Positions 29,967 through 40,099 of a stretch of DNA of 64,000 nucleotides are shown in pieces. The stretch lies in contig NZ_JALLIX010000003.1 of the NCBI RefSeq assembly GCF_023242365.1, forward strand, positions 186,001 to 250,000, read 5' to 3'. This DNA comes from Pseudomonas sp. MWU13-2100 (GTDB lineage: Bacteria; Pseudomonadota; Gammaproteobacteria; Pseudomonadales; Pseudomonadaceae). How positions within the stretch are numbered: position 1 is the first letter of the stretch; each line of letters opens with the position of its first letter. The translations under genes were made by a program, and so were the position numbers. Under the pieces are notes generated by a model, which saw nothing but the letters and a program-made list of their open reading frames with translations, searched no databases and was not told the DNA's origin.

Positions 29967-30788
29967 ATGCCCCGTTTTCTTGCTGCCCTGCTGTTGCTGG
30001 GCCTCGCCGTCAACGCCCACGCCGACAGCTATCTCACCCGCCAGTTGAACAAGCCGGTGCCCGGCGGCGTGGCCGTGGTCGATCTCGGCCCGAACGCCCA
30101 GGCGCCCAAGGCCAGCTATCAGGGCAAGCCGGTGCTGGTGGTCAAGGAACAGAACAACTGGCTGGCGATTGTCGGCATTCCCCTGACCGTGAAGCCCGGT
30201 AACCAGCAGATCAGTTCGGCGGGGCGCAACCTGAGTTTCAGCGTCGGCAACAAGAAGTATCCGGAACAGCACATCACCTTGAAGAACACCCGGCAGGTCA
30301 ACCCGAACCCGGCCGACCTCAAGCGCATCGATGAAGAACTGGCGGTGCAGATTCGCGCCTATCGCAGCTTCAGTCCCGGTACGCCGAGCAACCTGCTGCT
30401 GGACAAGCCGGTCAACGGGCCACTGTCGAGCCGCTTCGGCGTGCGCCGGTTTTTCAATGGCGAAGAGCGCAATCCCCACGCCGGGCTCGACTTCGCGGTG
30501 CCGGCGGGTACGCCGATCAAGACCCCGGCGGCAGGCAAGGTGATTCTGATCGGCAATTACTTCTTCAATGGCAATACCGTGTTCGTCGACCACGGCCAGG
30601 GCTTTATCAGCATGTTCTGCCATATGTCGAAGATCGACGTACAGGTGGGCCAGTCCCTGGCCCGCGGCGCGGTGGTGGGCAAGGTCGGCGCCACCGGACG
30701 GGCGACCGGGCCACATATGCACTGGAACGTCAGCCTGAATGACGCGCGGGTCGATCCGGCGATCTTTATCGGCGCGTTCCAGCCTTGA
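29967..30788 (+). CDS. M23 (LytM) zinc metallopeptidase
   Basis: A 273-residue secreted peptidase with a signal peptide (MPRFLAALLLLGLAVNAHA). The zinc site is visible in NPHAGLDFAVPAGTP (His and Asp) and GPHMHWNV (HxH). An N-terminal region (about 20-125) resembles the beta-rich domain before LytM in such proteins. It likely cuts peptidoglycan crosslinks or activates amidases in the periplasm. It starts 18 bases after xseA on the same strand. Confidence 0.9.
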   Translation: MPRFLAALLLLGLAVNAHADSYLTRQLNKPVPGGVAVVDLGPNAQAPKASYQGKPVLVVKEQNNWLAIVGIPLTVKPGNQQISSAGRNLSFSVGNKKYPEQHITLKNTRQVNPNPADLKRIDEELAVQIRAYRSFSPGTPSNLLLDKPVNGPLSSRFGVRRFFNGEERNPHAGLDFAVPAGTPIKTPAAGKVILIGNYFFNGNTVFVDHGQGFISMFCHMSKIDVQVGQSLARGAVVGKVGATGRATGPHMHWNVSLNDARVDPAIFIGAFQP

Positions 30789-30833
30789 GCCCTGGCGCAC
30801 ACCCGTCTTGACCCTGACTCCCGATACGGCTCC

Positions 30834-30911
30834 TGCAGGAGCCGGCTTGGCGGCGATGAGGCCATCAAGTCTTGCGGCGATCCTGCGGGCGCCATCGCCA
30901 GCAAGCCGGTA
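30834..30911. repeat. Inverted REP-like pair, second sequence type
   Basis: TGCAGGAGCCGGCTTGGCGG near 30835 and GCCATCGCCAGCAAGCCGGT near 30891 are opposed copies of the GCCGGCTTGCTGGCGATG repeat type. The same type, in cleaner form, flanks 33052-33145. Confidence 0.65.
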
Positions 30912-31300
30912 TCTAAAGGGTCGTATTTCAACACAAGATAGCGTCGAGCCCAGCGGCCGAGATGCCGTAGCCAGCTTCGGGAAAAATTGCGCCGGTCCAA
31001 AATAGTGCGCAATTGTTCTAGACTTTCAGTCGATCCATCAGAATAAAATCTCGAAAAAATCAATTTTCCGAGTATTCCTCTCAATTTTTCCCACAGGCTT
31101 GCCATCTTTCACCCCAGTGGTTAGGGTTGAAGACATGAAAACATCTCACACCCTCATTCAGCGACGTCAACACCGCAGCCTCTGCCTCGTCAGCGCACGA
31201 CTGCCAGGCTGAATCGCAGGACCTCGCCCCCGGTTTTCTCCCTGATAACGCTTCACCGGCCGGCCGCCTTTTTTCGGCCCTGACCCCAAGGAATTTTCCC
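30912..31300 (+). promoter_or_regulatory. leuA upstream leader region
   Basis: About 390 bases upstream of leuA. It is AT-rich from 30995 to 31100, where the promoter probably lies. From 31135 there is a 25-codon frame with a plausible ribosome site, and then GC-rich inverted GGCCG/CGGCC sequence with six T at 31269-31275 ahead of leuA. The layout suits a transcribed leader with attenuation, which is an inference. Confidence 0.4.
31135..31212 (+). CDS. Possible leuA leader peptide (25 residues)
   Basis: The ATG at 31135 lies eight bases after AGGG and opens [20 protein letters not shown], ending ARLPG before TGA. Leucines occur at 7, 16, 18 and 23, not as the tandem run expected for classic leucine attenuation. 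It is the only good small frame between the likely promoter and leuA. It may control leuA through ribosome position, or be chance. Confidence 0.35.
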   Translation: MKTSHTLIQRRQHRSLCLVSARLPG

Positions 31301-32983
31301 ATGAGCATGCTCAAAGACCCGTCTTCGAAATACCGTGCGTTCCCGACCATCGACCTCCCGGACCGCACCTGGCCTTCGAAAACCATCACCAGCGCGCCGA
31401 TCTGGTGCAGCTCCGACCTGCGCGACGGCAACCAGTCGCTGATCGAGCCGATGGACGCGGTGAAAAAACTGCGCTTCTGGAAAACCCTGGTCAGCGTCGG
31501 CGTGAAGGAAATCGAAGCCTCCTTCCCGGCCGCTTCGCAAACCGACTTCGACTTCGTGCGGACCCTGATCGAAGACAACCACATCCCCGCGGACACCACC
31601 ATCCAGGTGCTGACCCAGGGCCGTGAAGACTTGATCGCGCGCACCTTCGAATCACTGCGCGGGGCGAAAAAAGCCATCGTCCACCTGTACAACGCCACCT
31701 CGCCGTCCTTCCGCCGCATTGTCTTCAACCAGGACAAGGACGGGATCAAGGCCATTGCGGTCAACGCCGCCAAGCTGTTCGTCAAATACGCCGCCCAGCA
31801 GCCGGAAACCCAGTGGCAGTTCGAGTATTCCCCGGAGACCTTCAGCGCCACTGAGCTGGAGTTCGCCAAGGAAGTCTGCGACGCGGTGATCGAGGTCTGG
31901 AACCCGACGCCCGAGCACAAGGTGATCCTCAACCTGCCCGCCACGGTCGAGTGCGCCACCCCGAACATCTACGCTGACCAGATCGAGTGGTTCGGCCGCC
32001 ATATCAACCGTCGTGACAGCGTGATCATCAGCCTGCACACCCACAACGACCGTGGCACCGGCGTGGCCGCCACCGAACTGGGCCTGATGGCCGGCGCCGA
32101 CCGCGTCGAAGGCTGCCTGTTCGGCAACGGCGAGCGTACCGGTAACGTCGATCTGGTCACCGTGGCCCTGAACATGTACACCCAGGGTCTCGACCCACAG
32201 CTGGACTTCTCCGATATCGACGGCGTGCGCAAGGTGGTCGAGGAGTGCAACCAGCTTCCGGTGCATCCACGTCACCCGTATGTCGGCGACCTGGTGCACA
32301 CCGCCTTCTCCGGCTCCCACCAGGATGCGATCCGCAAGGGCTTCGCCCAGCAGCAGGCCGACGCCCTGTGGGAAGTGCCATACCTGCCGATCGACCCGGC
32401 CGATATCGGTCGCAGCTACGAGGCGGTGATCCGCGTCAACAGCCAGTCGGGCAAGGGTGGTATCGCCTACCTGCTGGAGCAGGAATACGGCATCAGCCTG
32501 CCGCGTCGCATGCAGATCGAGTTCAGCCAGGTGGTGCAGCGGGAAACCGACCGCCTCGGTCTGGAAATGACCGCGCAACAGATTCATGCCCTGCTGCACA
32601 GCGAGTACCTGCAAGCCAACACCCCGTATGCGCTGGTCAGCCATCGCCTGCAGGAAGAAAACGGCAACAGCGCCGTGGAAGTGGAAGTCTCCGGCAAGGG
32701 CCAGGGCGAGACCAACCTGCACTGGCGCGGCAAGGGTAACGGGGCCCTGGAAGCCCTGGTGGCCGGCCTGCCAGTACCGGTGGAAATCATGGACTACAAT
32801 GAGCACGCCATCGGTGCCGGGACCAATGCCAAGGCTGCGGCCTATATCGAGCTGCGGGTCAACGGCGAACGTGCGGTGCACGGCGTGGGGATCGATGAAA
32901 ACATCACCACTGCCAGCTTCAAGGCGCTGTTCAGTGCGCTGAACCGCTCGCTGAGCCAGCTGGATACCAGCAAGGCGGCGTAA
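31301..32983 (+). CDS. leuA: 2-isopropylmalate synthase
   Basis: A 560-residue enzyme condensing 2-oxoisovalerate and acetyl-CoA, the first step of leucine synthesis. AAGGA lies eight bases before the ATG. The TIM barrel begins [17 protein letters not shown] and carries the metal motif [10 protein letters not shown]. The C-terminal regulatory LeuA dimer domain (about 430-555) includes [18 protein letters not shown]. The length is that of the longer, yeast-like class rather than the enterobacterial one. Followed by a strong terminator. Confidence 0.96.
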   Translation: MSMLKDPSSKYRAFPTIDLPDRTWPSKTITSAPIWCSSDLRDGNQSLIEPMDAVKKLRFWKTLVSVGVKEIEASFPAASQTDFDFVRTLIEDNHIPADTTIQVLTQGREDLIARTFESLRGAKKAIVHLYNATSPSFRRIVFNQDKDGIKAIAVNAAKLFVKYAAQQPETQWQFEYSPETFSATELEFAKEVCDAVIEVWNPTPEHKVILNLPATVECATPNIYADQIEWFGRHINRRDSVIISLHTHNDRGTGVAATELGLMAGADRVEGCLFGNGERTGNVDLVTVALNMYTQGLDPQLDFSDIDGVRKVVEECNQLPVHPRHPYVGDLVHTAFSGSHQDAIRKGFAQQQADALWEVPYLPIDPADIGRSYEAVIRVNSQSGKGGIAYLLEQEYGISLPRRMQIEFSQVVQRETDRLGLEMTAQQIHALLHSEYLQANTPYALVSHRLQEENGNSAVEVEVSGKGQGETNLHWRGKGNGALEALVAGLPVPVEIMDYNEHAIGAGTNAKAAAYIELRVNGERAVHGVGIDENITTASFKALFSALNRSLSQLDTSKAA

Positions 32984-33001
32984 GCGTCGGCTGAACTGAA
33001 A

Positions 33002-33037
33002 AGGCCCCGGAGGTGTGAACCCCGGGGCCTTTTTTGT
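33002..33037 (+). terminator. leuA terminator
   Basis: Stem AAGGCCCCGG with CCGGGGCCTT around GGTGTGAACC, followed by six T. It lies 17 bases after the leuA stop. Confidence 0.9.
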
Positions 33038-33051
33038 GCGTTTGAGTACGT

Positions 33052-33145
33052 CATCGCCGGCAAGCCGGCTCCCACAGGGGAGTTGCGGCGCACGCGAATC
33101 CGCGGGGTTGGCAGGCACTTTGTGGGCGCCGGCTTGCTGGCGATG
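33052..33145. repeat. Inverted REP pair between leuA and the omega-amidase gene
   Basis: CATCGCCGGCAAGCCGGCTC with CCACA following (33052-33076) and its near complement TGTGGGCGCCGGCTTGCTGG (33121-33145) face each other in the convergent gap after leuA. This is a second REP sequence type, distinct from the CGCGGGCAAGCTCC type elsewhere in the window. Confidence 0.8.
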
Positions 33146-33160
33146 AACGATAACGCGGTG

Positions 33161-33955
33161 TTACTGATGCAACTCGAAGCTGTCGGCATCCAGGTAGGCC
33201 GGAAACCGCGTCCGGTAGGCCGCCAGCTCCGCCGCGCTCAAAGTGACCTGGAACACACCATCGGCCTCCCCCGCGCCCAGCAGCGACTCGCCCTGGAAGT
33301 CCAGCACCTGGCTATCGCCGGTATAGGCGAATCCCTTGCCATCAATGCCGATCCGATTCACCGCTGCCACATAACACAGGTTTTCAATCGCCCGCGCCGG
33401 CAACAAGCGGTTCCAGTGCAACCGTCGCGCCCCCGGCCAGTTGGCGGTGTACAGCAGCAGGTCGGTGTCCTGGGCATCGCGGCTCCACACCGGGAAACGC
33501 AGGTCGTAGCAGATCAACGGGCGCACCCGCCAACCCTTGACCTCGAACTGCATCTGGCGCTCGCCCGGGGTGTAGTGGTTATGCTCGCCGGCCATGCGGA
33601 ACAGGTGGCGCTTGTCGTAGTACAGCACCTCACCATCCGGCCGCGCCCACAACAGACGGTTGCGATGACTGCCATCGGCGGCGCGGACTATCACGCTGCC
33701 GGTGATCACCGCATCGAGCTTTTTCGCCTGCTCGCGCAACCAGTGGCTGGTCGGGCCGTTTTCGGCTTCGGCCAGGGTCTGCGACTCCATGGAAAAGCCG
33801 GTGGTGAACATCTCCGGCAGGATCACCAGGTCAGCCCCGACGGCCTGCTCCAGCAGCACGTCAAAGTGCTCCAGATTGGCCTGGCGGTCATGCCAGGCCA
33901 AGGTAGTCTGCACCAGCGCGACCTTAAGGTCCGGCAAGCCAGTCAAATCATGCAT
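33161..33955 (-). CDS. yafV: Omega-amidase, YafV/NIT2-type carbon-nitrogen hydrolase
   Basis: A 264-residue nitrilase-fold enzyme. The catalytic triad is visible: E in VILPEMFTTGFSM, K in YYDKRHLFRMAGE and C in PLICYDLRFPVW. I chose the ATG at 33955 (MHDLTGLPDLKVAL), which overlaps the end of the aminotransferase gene by 13 bases. The longer frame reads back through that gene. The family hydrolyses 2-oxoglutaramate or 2-oxosuccinamate, the ketoacids left when glutamine or asparagine donates its amino group, so it completes the neighbour's reaction. Confidence 0.9.
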   Translation of the reverse strand: MHDLTGLPDLKVALVQTTLAWHDRQANLEHFDVLLEQAVGADLVILPEMFTTGFSMESQTLAEAENGPTSHWLREQAKKLDAVITGSVIVRAADGSHRNRLLWARPDGEVLYYDKRHLFRMAGEHNHYTPGERQMQFEVKGWRVRPLICYDLRFPVWSRDAQDTDLLLYTANWPGARRLHWNRLLPARAIENLCYVAAVNRIGIDGKGFAYTGDSQVLDFQGESLLGAGEADGVFQVTLSAAELAAYRTRFPAYLDADSFELHQ

Positions 33956-35091
33956 AGTTTTTCCGCCGCGGCACGCAGCGTCTCCTCGCGCTTGGCAAAA
34001 CACAGGCGCACCAGTCGCTGCCCTGGCGGTGGGTTCTGGTAGAACACCGACACCGGAATGCTCGCCACGCCATGTTCGCGGGTCATCCACACCGCCATAT
34101 CAACGTCGTTCAGGTCCGGACGGATCTGCGAGTAGTCGACCAGCTGGAAGTAGGTGCCCGCCGCCCGTTTGAAACTGAACCGCGACCCGCCAAGCAGGTC
34201 GCAGAACAGGTCGCGCTTCTCCTGATAGAACGCCGGCAGCTCCTCGACATGTTCCGGACGCATCGCCATGAAATCGGCCAAGGCATACTGCAATGGCGTC
34301 ACGCCGCAGAAGCTGACGTACTGGTGGACCTTGCGCAGTTCGGCGGTAAGGGCCGGCGGCGCTACCACATAACCGGTTTTCCAGCCGGTGACGTGGTAGG
34401 TCTTGCCGAACGAGCTGACCACAAAGGCACGCTGATACAGCGCCTCATGGGCCAGGACACTGGCATGGGGCACGCCATCGAACACCAGGTGCTCGTAAAC
34501 TTCGTCGCTGACCAGATAGATATCGCGGTCGGCGATCAATTTCGCCAACTGATCCAGCTCGGCATCGCTGATCAGCGCACCGCTGGGGTTGTGCGGGCTG
34601 TTGAGGATGATCATGCGGGTGCGCGGGCTCAGCGCATCGGTGAGCTTCTGCCAGTCGATGGAGAAGTCTTCCAAGCCGAGCTGCACATGCACGCAACGCC
34701 CACCCGCCAGTTCCACTGAAGGTTCGTAGCTGTCGTAGCAGGGGTCAAAGACGATCACTTCATCGCCGGGGTGAATGACCGCCTGGATCGCGCAGAAGAT
34801 CGCCTGGGTTGCGCCGGGGGTGATGGTGATCTCGGCGTCGACGTTGACATGCACACCGTAGCTGCGGGAGATCTTCGTCGCCACCTGCTGACGCAGCGCC
34901 GGCAGCCCGGTCATGGGCGCGTACTGGTTGTGGCCGTTGTTCACATGCCGGCCAACAGCATCGCGCAGGGCCTGCGGGCCCTCGAAGTCCGGGAAGCCCT
35001 GGGACAGGTTCAGCGCGCCGGTTTCCACCGCCAGCGCAGACATACGGGTAAAGATGGTGGTGCCGACATTCGGCAACTTACTGCTGATCAT
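33943..35091 (-). CDS. Methionine/glutamine-type aminotransferase (YbdL-like, PLP-dependent)
   Basis: About 382 residues from the ATG at 35091 (MISSKLPNVGTTIFTRMSAL), with an alternative start eight codons earlier. It is a fold type I aminotransferase: NLSQGFPDF at the N-terminus, NSPHNPSG near 165, and the PLP lysine in SFGKTYHVTGWKTGY near 230. It resembles YbdL and kynurenine aminotransferase, which move amino groups from methionine or glutamine. Coupled to omega-amidase, it likely regenerates methionine from its ketoacid using glutamine. Confidence 0.88.
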   Translation of the reverse strand: MISSKLPNVGTTIFTRMSALAVETGALNLSQGFPDFEGPQALRDAVGRHVNNGHNQYAPMTGLPALRQQVATKISRSYGVHVNVDAEITITPGATQAIFCAIQAVIHPGDEVIVFDPCYDSYEPSVELAGGRCVHVQLGLEDFSIDWQKLTDALSPRTRMIILNSPHNPSGALISDAELDQLAKLIADRDIYLVSDEVYEHLVFDGVPHASVLAHEALYQRAFVVSSFGKTYHVTGWKTGYVVAPPALTAELRKVHQYVSFCGVTPLQYALADFMAMRPEHVEELPAFYQEKRDLFCDLLGGSRFSFKRAAGTYFQLVDYSQIRPDLNDVDMAVWMTREHGVASIPVSVFYQNPPPGQRLVRLCFAKREETLRAAAEKLCMI

Positions 35092-35204
35092 GGGGACGTT
35101 TTCCCTGCTGAACATCCGGCTCTACGGGGCACGGGAGGGTTCGAGGATAACGTAAACGCCAGGCATGAAAAAGGGCGCCGAAGCGCCCGTTTTCCTGACC
35201 TGCA

Positions 35205-36680
35205 TCAGCGTTTCTTGTCGCGACGCTTTTTATCGGCCTGCTTGTGGTGCGACATCATCCGGCGCTTCTTGTTGACCTGGCGGTCGGTCAGCGCGGTCTT
35301 CTTGCCTTCAAACGGGTTCTCGCCGCCCTTGAACTCGATGCGGATCGGCGTCCCCACCAATTTCAGAACACGGCGGTAGGTGTTTTCCAGGTAGCGGACA
35401 TAAGACTTCGGCACCTTCTCCACCTGGTTGCCGTGGATAACGATCAGCGGCGGGTTGGCCCCGCCCAAGTGCGCGTAGCGCAGCTTGATACGACGGCTGT
35501 TGACCATCGGTGGCGCATGCTCGGTCACCGCGTCTTCGAGGATCTGGGTCAGGCGACTGGTCGGCCAGCGGGTCACCGCCGACTTGAAGGAGTTCTGTAC
35601 CGACTGGTACAGGTTACCCACTCCAGTGCCGTGCAAGGCCGAGATAAAGTGGATATCGGCGAAGTCGACGAAAAACAACCGGCGCTCCAGCTCGATCTTC
35701 ACGAAATCACGCTCGCCCGAGGTCATGCCGTCCCATTTATTCAGGGCGATCACCAGCGCACGACCGGACTCCAGGGCAAATCCGAGCAGGTTGAGGTCGT
35801 GGTCGACCACCCCTTCGCGGGCGTCCATGACGAAGATCACGACGTTGGCGTCCTTGATCGCCTGCAAGGTTTTCACCACGGAGAACTTTTCGACTTCCTC
35901 GTGGATCTTGCCGCGTTTACGGACACCGGCGGTGTCGATCAGCGTGTACTTCTCGTCATTACGCTCGAACGGGATGTAGATACTGTCGCGGGTGGTGCCG
36001 GGCTCGTCATAGACGATGACCCGGTCTTCACCGAGCATACGGTTGACCAGGGTCGATTTGCCGACGTTCGGACGACCGATGATGGCGATCTTGATGCCAT
36101 CCTTTTCGCTCGGGCCGGGAATGCGCTTGGCTTCTTCACCTTCGGCAACGTCTTCGATCTCACCGTCTTCCGGCTCGTCTTCGTCGTCTTTCGGGAAGTC
36201 GCTGAGGGCGATTTCCAGCATCTGGGTGATACCGCGACCGTGGGCACCGGCGATCGGGATTGCGTCGCCCAGACCCATCGGGCTGAATTCGGCGCGGGCC
36301 ATATCCGGGTCGATGTTGTCGACCTTGTTCGCCACCACGTAGGAACGCTTGTTACGTTTGCGCAGGTGCTCGCCGATCATCTGGTCAGCGGCGGTGAAAC
36401 CGGCTTTGGCATCCACCAGGAACAGCACGACATCGGCTTCTTCAATGGCCAGCAGCGACTGCTCGGCCATCTTTTCGTCCATGCCATGCTCGTCACCGGA
36501 AATACCGCCGGTGTCGATCAGGATATAGGTGCGCCCCTGCCACTTTGCCTCACCGTACTGGCGATCACGGGTCAGACCGGACAGGTCGCCGACAATGGCG
36601 TCGCGAGTCCTGGTCAGGCGGTTGAACAGGGTGGACTTGCCGACGTTCGGTCGGCCCACCAGGGCGATTACGGGAACCAT
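35205..36680 (-). CDS. der: Ribosome assembly GTPase Der (EngA)
   Basis: A 491-residue protein with two GTPase domains in tandem and a C-terminal KH-like domain. G1 motifs are GRPNVGKST at residue 8 and again at about 205; DTGG and DTAG G3 motifs and NKVD/NKWD G4 motifs follow in each. Between them lies an acidic linker ([20 protein letters not shown]). The start at 36680 has GGAG six bases upstream. It acts in maturation of the 50S ribosomal subunit. The C-terminal tail is very basic ([21 protein letters not shown]-like). Confidence 0.97.
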   Translation of the reverse strand: MVPVIALVGRPNVGKSTLFNRLTRTRDAIVGDLSGLTRDRQYGEAKWQGRTYILIDTGGISGDEHGMDEKMAEQSLLAIEEADVVLFLVDAKAGFTAADQMIGEHLRKRNKRSYVVANKVDNIDPDMARAEFSPMGLGDAIPIAGAHGRGITQMLEIALSDFPKDDEDEPEDGEIEDVAEGEEAKRIPGPSEKDGIKIAIIGRPNVGKSTLVNRMLGEDRVIVYDEPGTTRDSIYIPFERNDEKYTLIDTAGVRKRGKIHEEVEKFSVVKTLQAIKDANVVIFVMDAREGVVDHDLNLLGFALESGRALVIALNKWDGMTSGERDFVKIELERRLFFVDFADIHFISALHGTGVGNLYQSVQNSFKSAVTRWPTSRLTQILEDAVTEHAPPMVNSRRIKLRYAHLGGANPPLIVIHGNQVEKVPKSYVRYLENTYRRVLKLVGTPIRIEFKGGENPFEGKKTALTDRQVNKKRRMMSHHKQADKKRRDKKR

Positions 36681-36710
36681 GCGGCTCTCCACTTCGTTAT
36701 TTCAGAAAAT

Positions 36711-36810
36711 ACAAAAGCCGCTGCAAGGCAGCGGCTGGTGCTCGGGGCAGCACCGGGAGGTGCCGCAAACCTTGCCGGGGCAAGGCCGCTTGGGGGTACC
36801 CCCAAGCATA
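36711..36810 (-). other. Cluster of four hairpins between bamB and der
   Basis: Four inverted repeats follow one another: AGCCGCTGC/GCAGCGGCT (36716-36736), GGTGCT/AGCACC (36737-36754), CCTTGC/GCAAGG (36770-36785) and CTTGGGGGTACCCCCAAG (36789-36806). No clear T-run follows on either strand. The 36694-36961 gap holds no gene. It may be a structured spacer within the bamB-der transcript. Confidence 0.6.
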
Positions 36811-36961
36811 GTCAAACCTGTTTTTTTGCCCCTGAAGTGCCTGCGCTCGATCATGCTGCGTTGAAGATCAGTTCGCAATGCTCATTGACGAACGTCAACT
36901 CCGCTTGCTCACCGATCTTCGCCTTGCCTGATCTTCGTTCGGCGACTTCAGGAACTAAAAA

Positions 36962-38113
36962 CTACTTGATGGTCAGGGCTTCCAGTTTGCCACTGTTGCC
37001 ATACACGTAAATCATGTCCCCCATCACCAGCGGACGTGCACGCAGGCCGTCGCTGTCGATGCGCTCGCGACCGACGAAGCGCCCGTCCACCTGGCTGAGC
37101 AGGTGCAGGTAGCCTTCGAAGTCGCCGACCGCAACGTAGCTGGAGAACACTTCCGGTGCCGTCAGCTGGCGACGAGCCAGGGCGTCATTGCTCCAGATCG
37201 CCGTGGTGGAGCGTTCGTCAACACCTTCAACCGTGCCGGACGCCAAGGCGACATAGACACTGCCAAAACCCTGGGCCACACCCGAGTAGCTGGAAGCATC
37301 ACGCTGCCAGAGCACCCGACCGCTTTCCAGGTCCAGTGCCGCCATGCGGCCCTGGTAGCTGGTGACATACAGGCTGCCGCCGGACAACAGCAGGCCGCCG
37401 TCGATGTCGACCACGCGCTCCAGTTCCGAACGCCCTTGCGGGATGGCCACGCGGGTTTCCCACGCCGGCACGCCGTTCTGGGTATCCAGGGCGACCACTT
37501 TACCAGTGGACAGACCCGCCACCGCCAGGTGGTTGGTCACGAGCGGCGCACCGGTGCCACGCAGGGTCAAAACCGCCGGGGTGCTGTCGTACAACCAGCG
37601 CTGGTGGCCGGTGTCGGCATCGAGGCCGATCACGCGATCGTCCTGGGTCTGCACAACCACCACGTCACCGTTGGTGGCCGGCGGGGCCAGCACTTCGCTG
37701 GTCACCTGGGCGCGCCATTTCTGTTCACCGCTGCTGGCATCCAGGGCAATCACTTCACCCTTGAGGGTGCCCATCAGCACCAGGCCGTAGCCGACGCCGA
37801 TCGCGCCGGAAACCGGCAGCTCCAGGTCCTTCTTCCACTTCACGTCGCCGTTCATGCGATCCATCGCGATCACGACGCCAGTGTCATCGGCCGCGTAGAT
37901 GGTATCGCCGTCAATCGCCGGCACGAGCATGTTGTAGATCTTGCCCTGGCCGTCACCGATGGAGCGGCTCCACTCTTTGTGCAGAACCACTTCTTCCTTG
38001 AAGGAGGTCAGTTCGGCCGGTGGCAGTTCTTTCTTGCTGTTGCTGCTGCAACCCGCGGCCAGAATGGCCAGAGCCAGCAATGCTGCATGTTTCCAACGGA
38101 TCACGTCACGCAT
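36962..38113 (-). CDS. bamB: Outer membrane protein assembly factor BamB
   Basis: A 383-residue lipoprotein. The ATG at 38113 gives a lipoprotein signal (RWKHAALLALAILAAGC) with lipobox LAAGC. The rest is an eight-bladed beta-propeller with repeats such as GDVKWKKDLELPVSGAIGV, GEQKWRAQVTSEVLAPPA and GRVLWQRDASSYSGVA. BamB helps BamA fold outer-membrane beta barrels. The start overlaps the end of the yfgM-type gene by eight bases. The longer upstream frame is a shadow of that gene. Confidence 0.95.
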   Translation of the reverse strand: MRDVIRWKHAALLALAILAAGCSSNSKKELPPAELTSFKEEVVLHKEWSRSIGDGQGKIYNMLVPAIDGDTIYAADDTGVVIAMDRMNGDVKWKKDLELPVSGAIGVGYGLVLMGTLKGEVIALDASSGEQKWRAQVTSEVLAPPATNGDVVVVQTQDDRVIGLDADTGHQRWLYDSTPAVLTLRGTGAPLVTNHLAVAGLSTGKVVALDTQNGVPAWETRVAIPQGRSELERVVDIDGGLLLSGGSLYVTSYQGRMAALDLESGRVLWQRDASSYSGVAQGFGSVYVALASGTVEGVDERSTTAIWSNDALARRQLTAPEVFSSYVAVGDFEGYLHLLSQVDGRFVGRERIDSDGLRARPLVMGDMIYVYGNSGKLEALTIK

Positions 38114-38747
38114 CCCCTTTGGCCAGGTCGTCCAGCTTGATTTGTAAGCCACCGACCGCTGCTTCATCAGACAGCGCAGCCTTGGCCTTTTGGTACGCGG
38201 CATGGGCTTCATCGGTCCGCCCCAGTTGAACCAACAGGTCCCCCTTGAGTTCTTCGCGACTGGCCAGGAACGCCTTGTCAGCATCGCCTTCGAGCAGTTT
38301 CAGTGCCTCGTCGACCTTGTTCTGTGCCGCCAGCACCTGGGCCAGGCGCTGACGCGCGACTTCACCCAGGGTGATGTTGGCCGGCTTGTCGGTAATGGCT
38401 TTCAGCTCACGAGCAGCGTCGTCCAGTTTACCGGTATCGACCGCGACTTTCGCTACGAACAGGCTGCCGTACTGCGCATAGGCGCTGCCGGCAAAGTCGG
38501 TATTGAGCTTGTTGGCCAGGTCCGCCACGCGTCCAGGATCGGGCTTGCCGTCCGGCGTCAGCGTGGCTTCCAACAGTTGCTGGTAGAGCAGCGAGGCGCC
38601 TTGCGCCTGATTGCTCTGATATTTGTGCCAGGCCTGCCAGCCGAACACCACTACCAGGGCCAGCAAGCCGCCAGTCACCAGGGGTTTGCCGTTACGCTGC
38701 CACCAGTCCTTCAACTCCGCCAAGTGATCATCTTCGGTACTCGACAC
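38106..38747 (-). CDS. yfgM: YfgM-family tetratricopeptide membrane protein
   Basis: A 213-residue protein with a short cytosolic N-terminus, one membrane helix at about 24-40 (PLVTGGLLALVVVFGWQAW), and a periplasmic TPR-like domain (LYQQLLEATLTPDG; AQYGSLFVAKVAVDTGKLDDAARELKAI; AQNKVDEALKLLEG). YfgM works with PpiD at the Sec translocon. Order hisS-yfgM-bamB-der is conserved in gammaproteobacteria. Confidence 0.93.
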   Translation of the reverse strand: MSSTEDDHLAELKDWWQRNGKPLVTGGLLALVVVFGWQAWHKYQSNQAQGASLLYQQLLEATLTPDGKPDPGRVADLANKLNTDFAGSAYAQYGSLFVAKVAVDTGKLDDAARELKAITDKPANITLGEVARQRLAQVLAAQNKVDEALKLLEGDADKAFLASREELKGDLLVQLGRTDEAHAAYQKAKAALSDEAAVGGLQIKLDDLAKGDA

Positions 38748-38787
38748 CCCAATACTCCTTATTCTCTAAATCGGCTGTTTTACAGCT

Positions 38788-40077
38788 TCAACCCTGCACG
38801 ACGCAGGTGGCCAAGTGCTCGGAAAGAGCCTCCCAGGCAATGCTTTGTTGCTCGCCCTGGCCACGCAGGGGTTTGAAACCTACCACTTGCTGAGCCAACT
38901 CGTCGTCGCCGAGAATCAAGGCGTACAGCGCACCACTTTTGTCAGCTTTCTTGAACTGGCTCTTGAAGCTGCCGGCACCGGCGTTGACCTGCAGACGCAG
39001 GTTCGGCAGCTGGTCGCGGACCTTCTCGCTCAGGGCCAGGGCCGCGAGCTCCGCGGCCTCGCCGAAGGCGCACAGGTAAACGTCGACCTGACGGGCGATT
39101 TCTTCCGGGACCTGCTCCAGGGTTTCCAGCAGCAGGATCAGCCGCTCGATGCCCATGGCAAACCCCACGCCCGGAGTCGGCTTGCCGCCCATCTGCTCCA
39201 CCAGGCCATCGTAGCGACCACCGGCACACACCGTGCCCTGGGCGCCCAACTGGTCGGTGACCCATTCGAAAACGGTCTTGCTGTAGTAATCCAGCCCGCG
39301 CACCAGCTTGGGATTGATCACGTAGGGGATACCGGCGGCATCGAGACGGGCCTTGAGGCCGTCGAAGTGCACGCGCGATTCCTCGTCGAGGTAGTCGGCG
39401 AGTTTCGGCGCATCCACCAGCACGGCCTGGGTTTCCGGGTTCTTGGTGTCGAGCACCCGCAGCGGGTTGGTCTTCAGGCGACGCTGGCTGTCTTCGTCCA
39501 ACAGCTCGAGGCGCGCGCTGAGGAACTCCACCAGAGCCTCGCGATAGCGTCCACGGGACTCGCTGGTGCCCAGGCTGTTGAGTTCGAGCTTGACCGCGTT
39601 GCGGATGCCCAGCAGGCCCCACAGGCGCCAGGTCAGCACGATCAGCTCGGCGTCGATGTCCGGGCCGTCGATATTGAAGACTTCACAGCCGATCTGGTGG
39701 AACTGGCGATAACGGCCTTTCTGCGGACGCTCGTGGCGGAACATCGGGCCAATGTACCAGAGCTTCTGCGGCTGGCCGCCACCGGTGATGCCGTGTTCCA
39801 GCACTGCGCGCACGCAGGCCGCGGTGCCCTCCGGACGCAGGGTCAGGGAGTCGCCGTTGCGGTCCTCGAAGGTGTACATCTCTTTTTCGACGATGTCGGT
39901 CACTTCACCGATGGAGCGCTTGAACAGCTCGGTGAACTCGACAATCGGCATGCGGATCTGCTTGTAACCGTAGTTATCCAGCAGGCGCGCCACGGTACTC
40001 TCGAAATAGCGCCACAGGGGCGTCTGCTCGGGCAGGATGTCGTTCATGCCACGAATGGCTTGCAAAGACTTGCTCAC
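38788..40077 (-). CDS. hisS: Histidyl-tRNA synthetase
   Basis: A 429-residue class II synthetase charging tRNA-His. Motifs include IRGMNDILP at the N-terminus, [13 protein letters not shown] (motif 2 region with [16 protein letters not shown]), the histidine motif [15 protein letters not shown] near 257, and the C-terminal anticodon domain from about 330. Dimeric and cytoplasmic. It follows ispG by 22 bases in the same transcript. Confidence 0.97.
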   Translation of the reverse strand: MSKSLQAIRGMNDILPEQTPLWRYFESTVARLLDNYGYKQIRMPIVEFTELFKRSIGEVTDIVEKEMYTFEDRNGDSLTLRPEGTAACVRAVLEHGITGGGQPQKLWYIGPMFRHERPQKGRYRQFHQIGCEVFNIDGPDIDAELIVLTWRLWGLLGIRNAVKLELNSLGTSESRGRYREALVEFLSARLELLDEDSQRRLKTNPLRVLDTKNPETQAVLVDAPKLADYLDEESRVHFDGLKARLDAAGIPYVINPKLVRGLDYYSKTVFEWVTDQLGAQGTVCAGGRYDGLVEQMGGKPTPGVGFAMGIERLILLLETLEQVPEEIARQVDVYLCAFGEAAELAALALSEKVRDQLPNLRLQVNAGAGSFKSQFKKADKSGALYALILGDDELAQQVVGFKPLRGQGEQQSIAWEALSEHLATCVVQG

Positions 40078-40099
40078 AAAATATCCTTAAATTCTTCGA

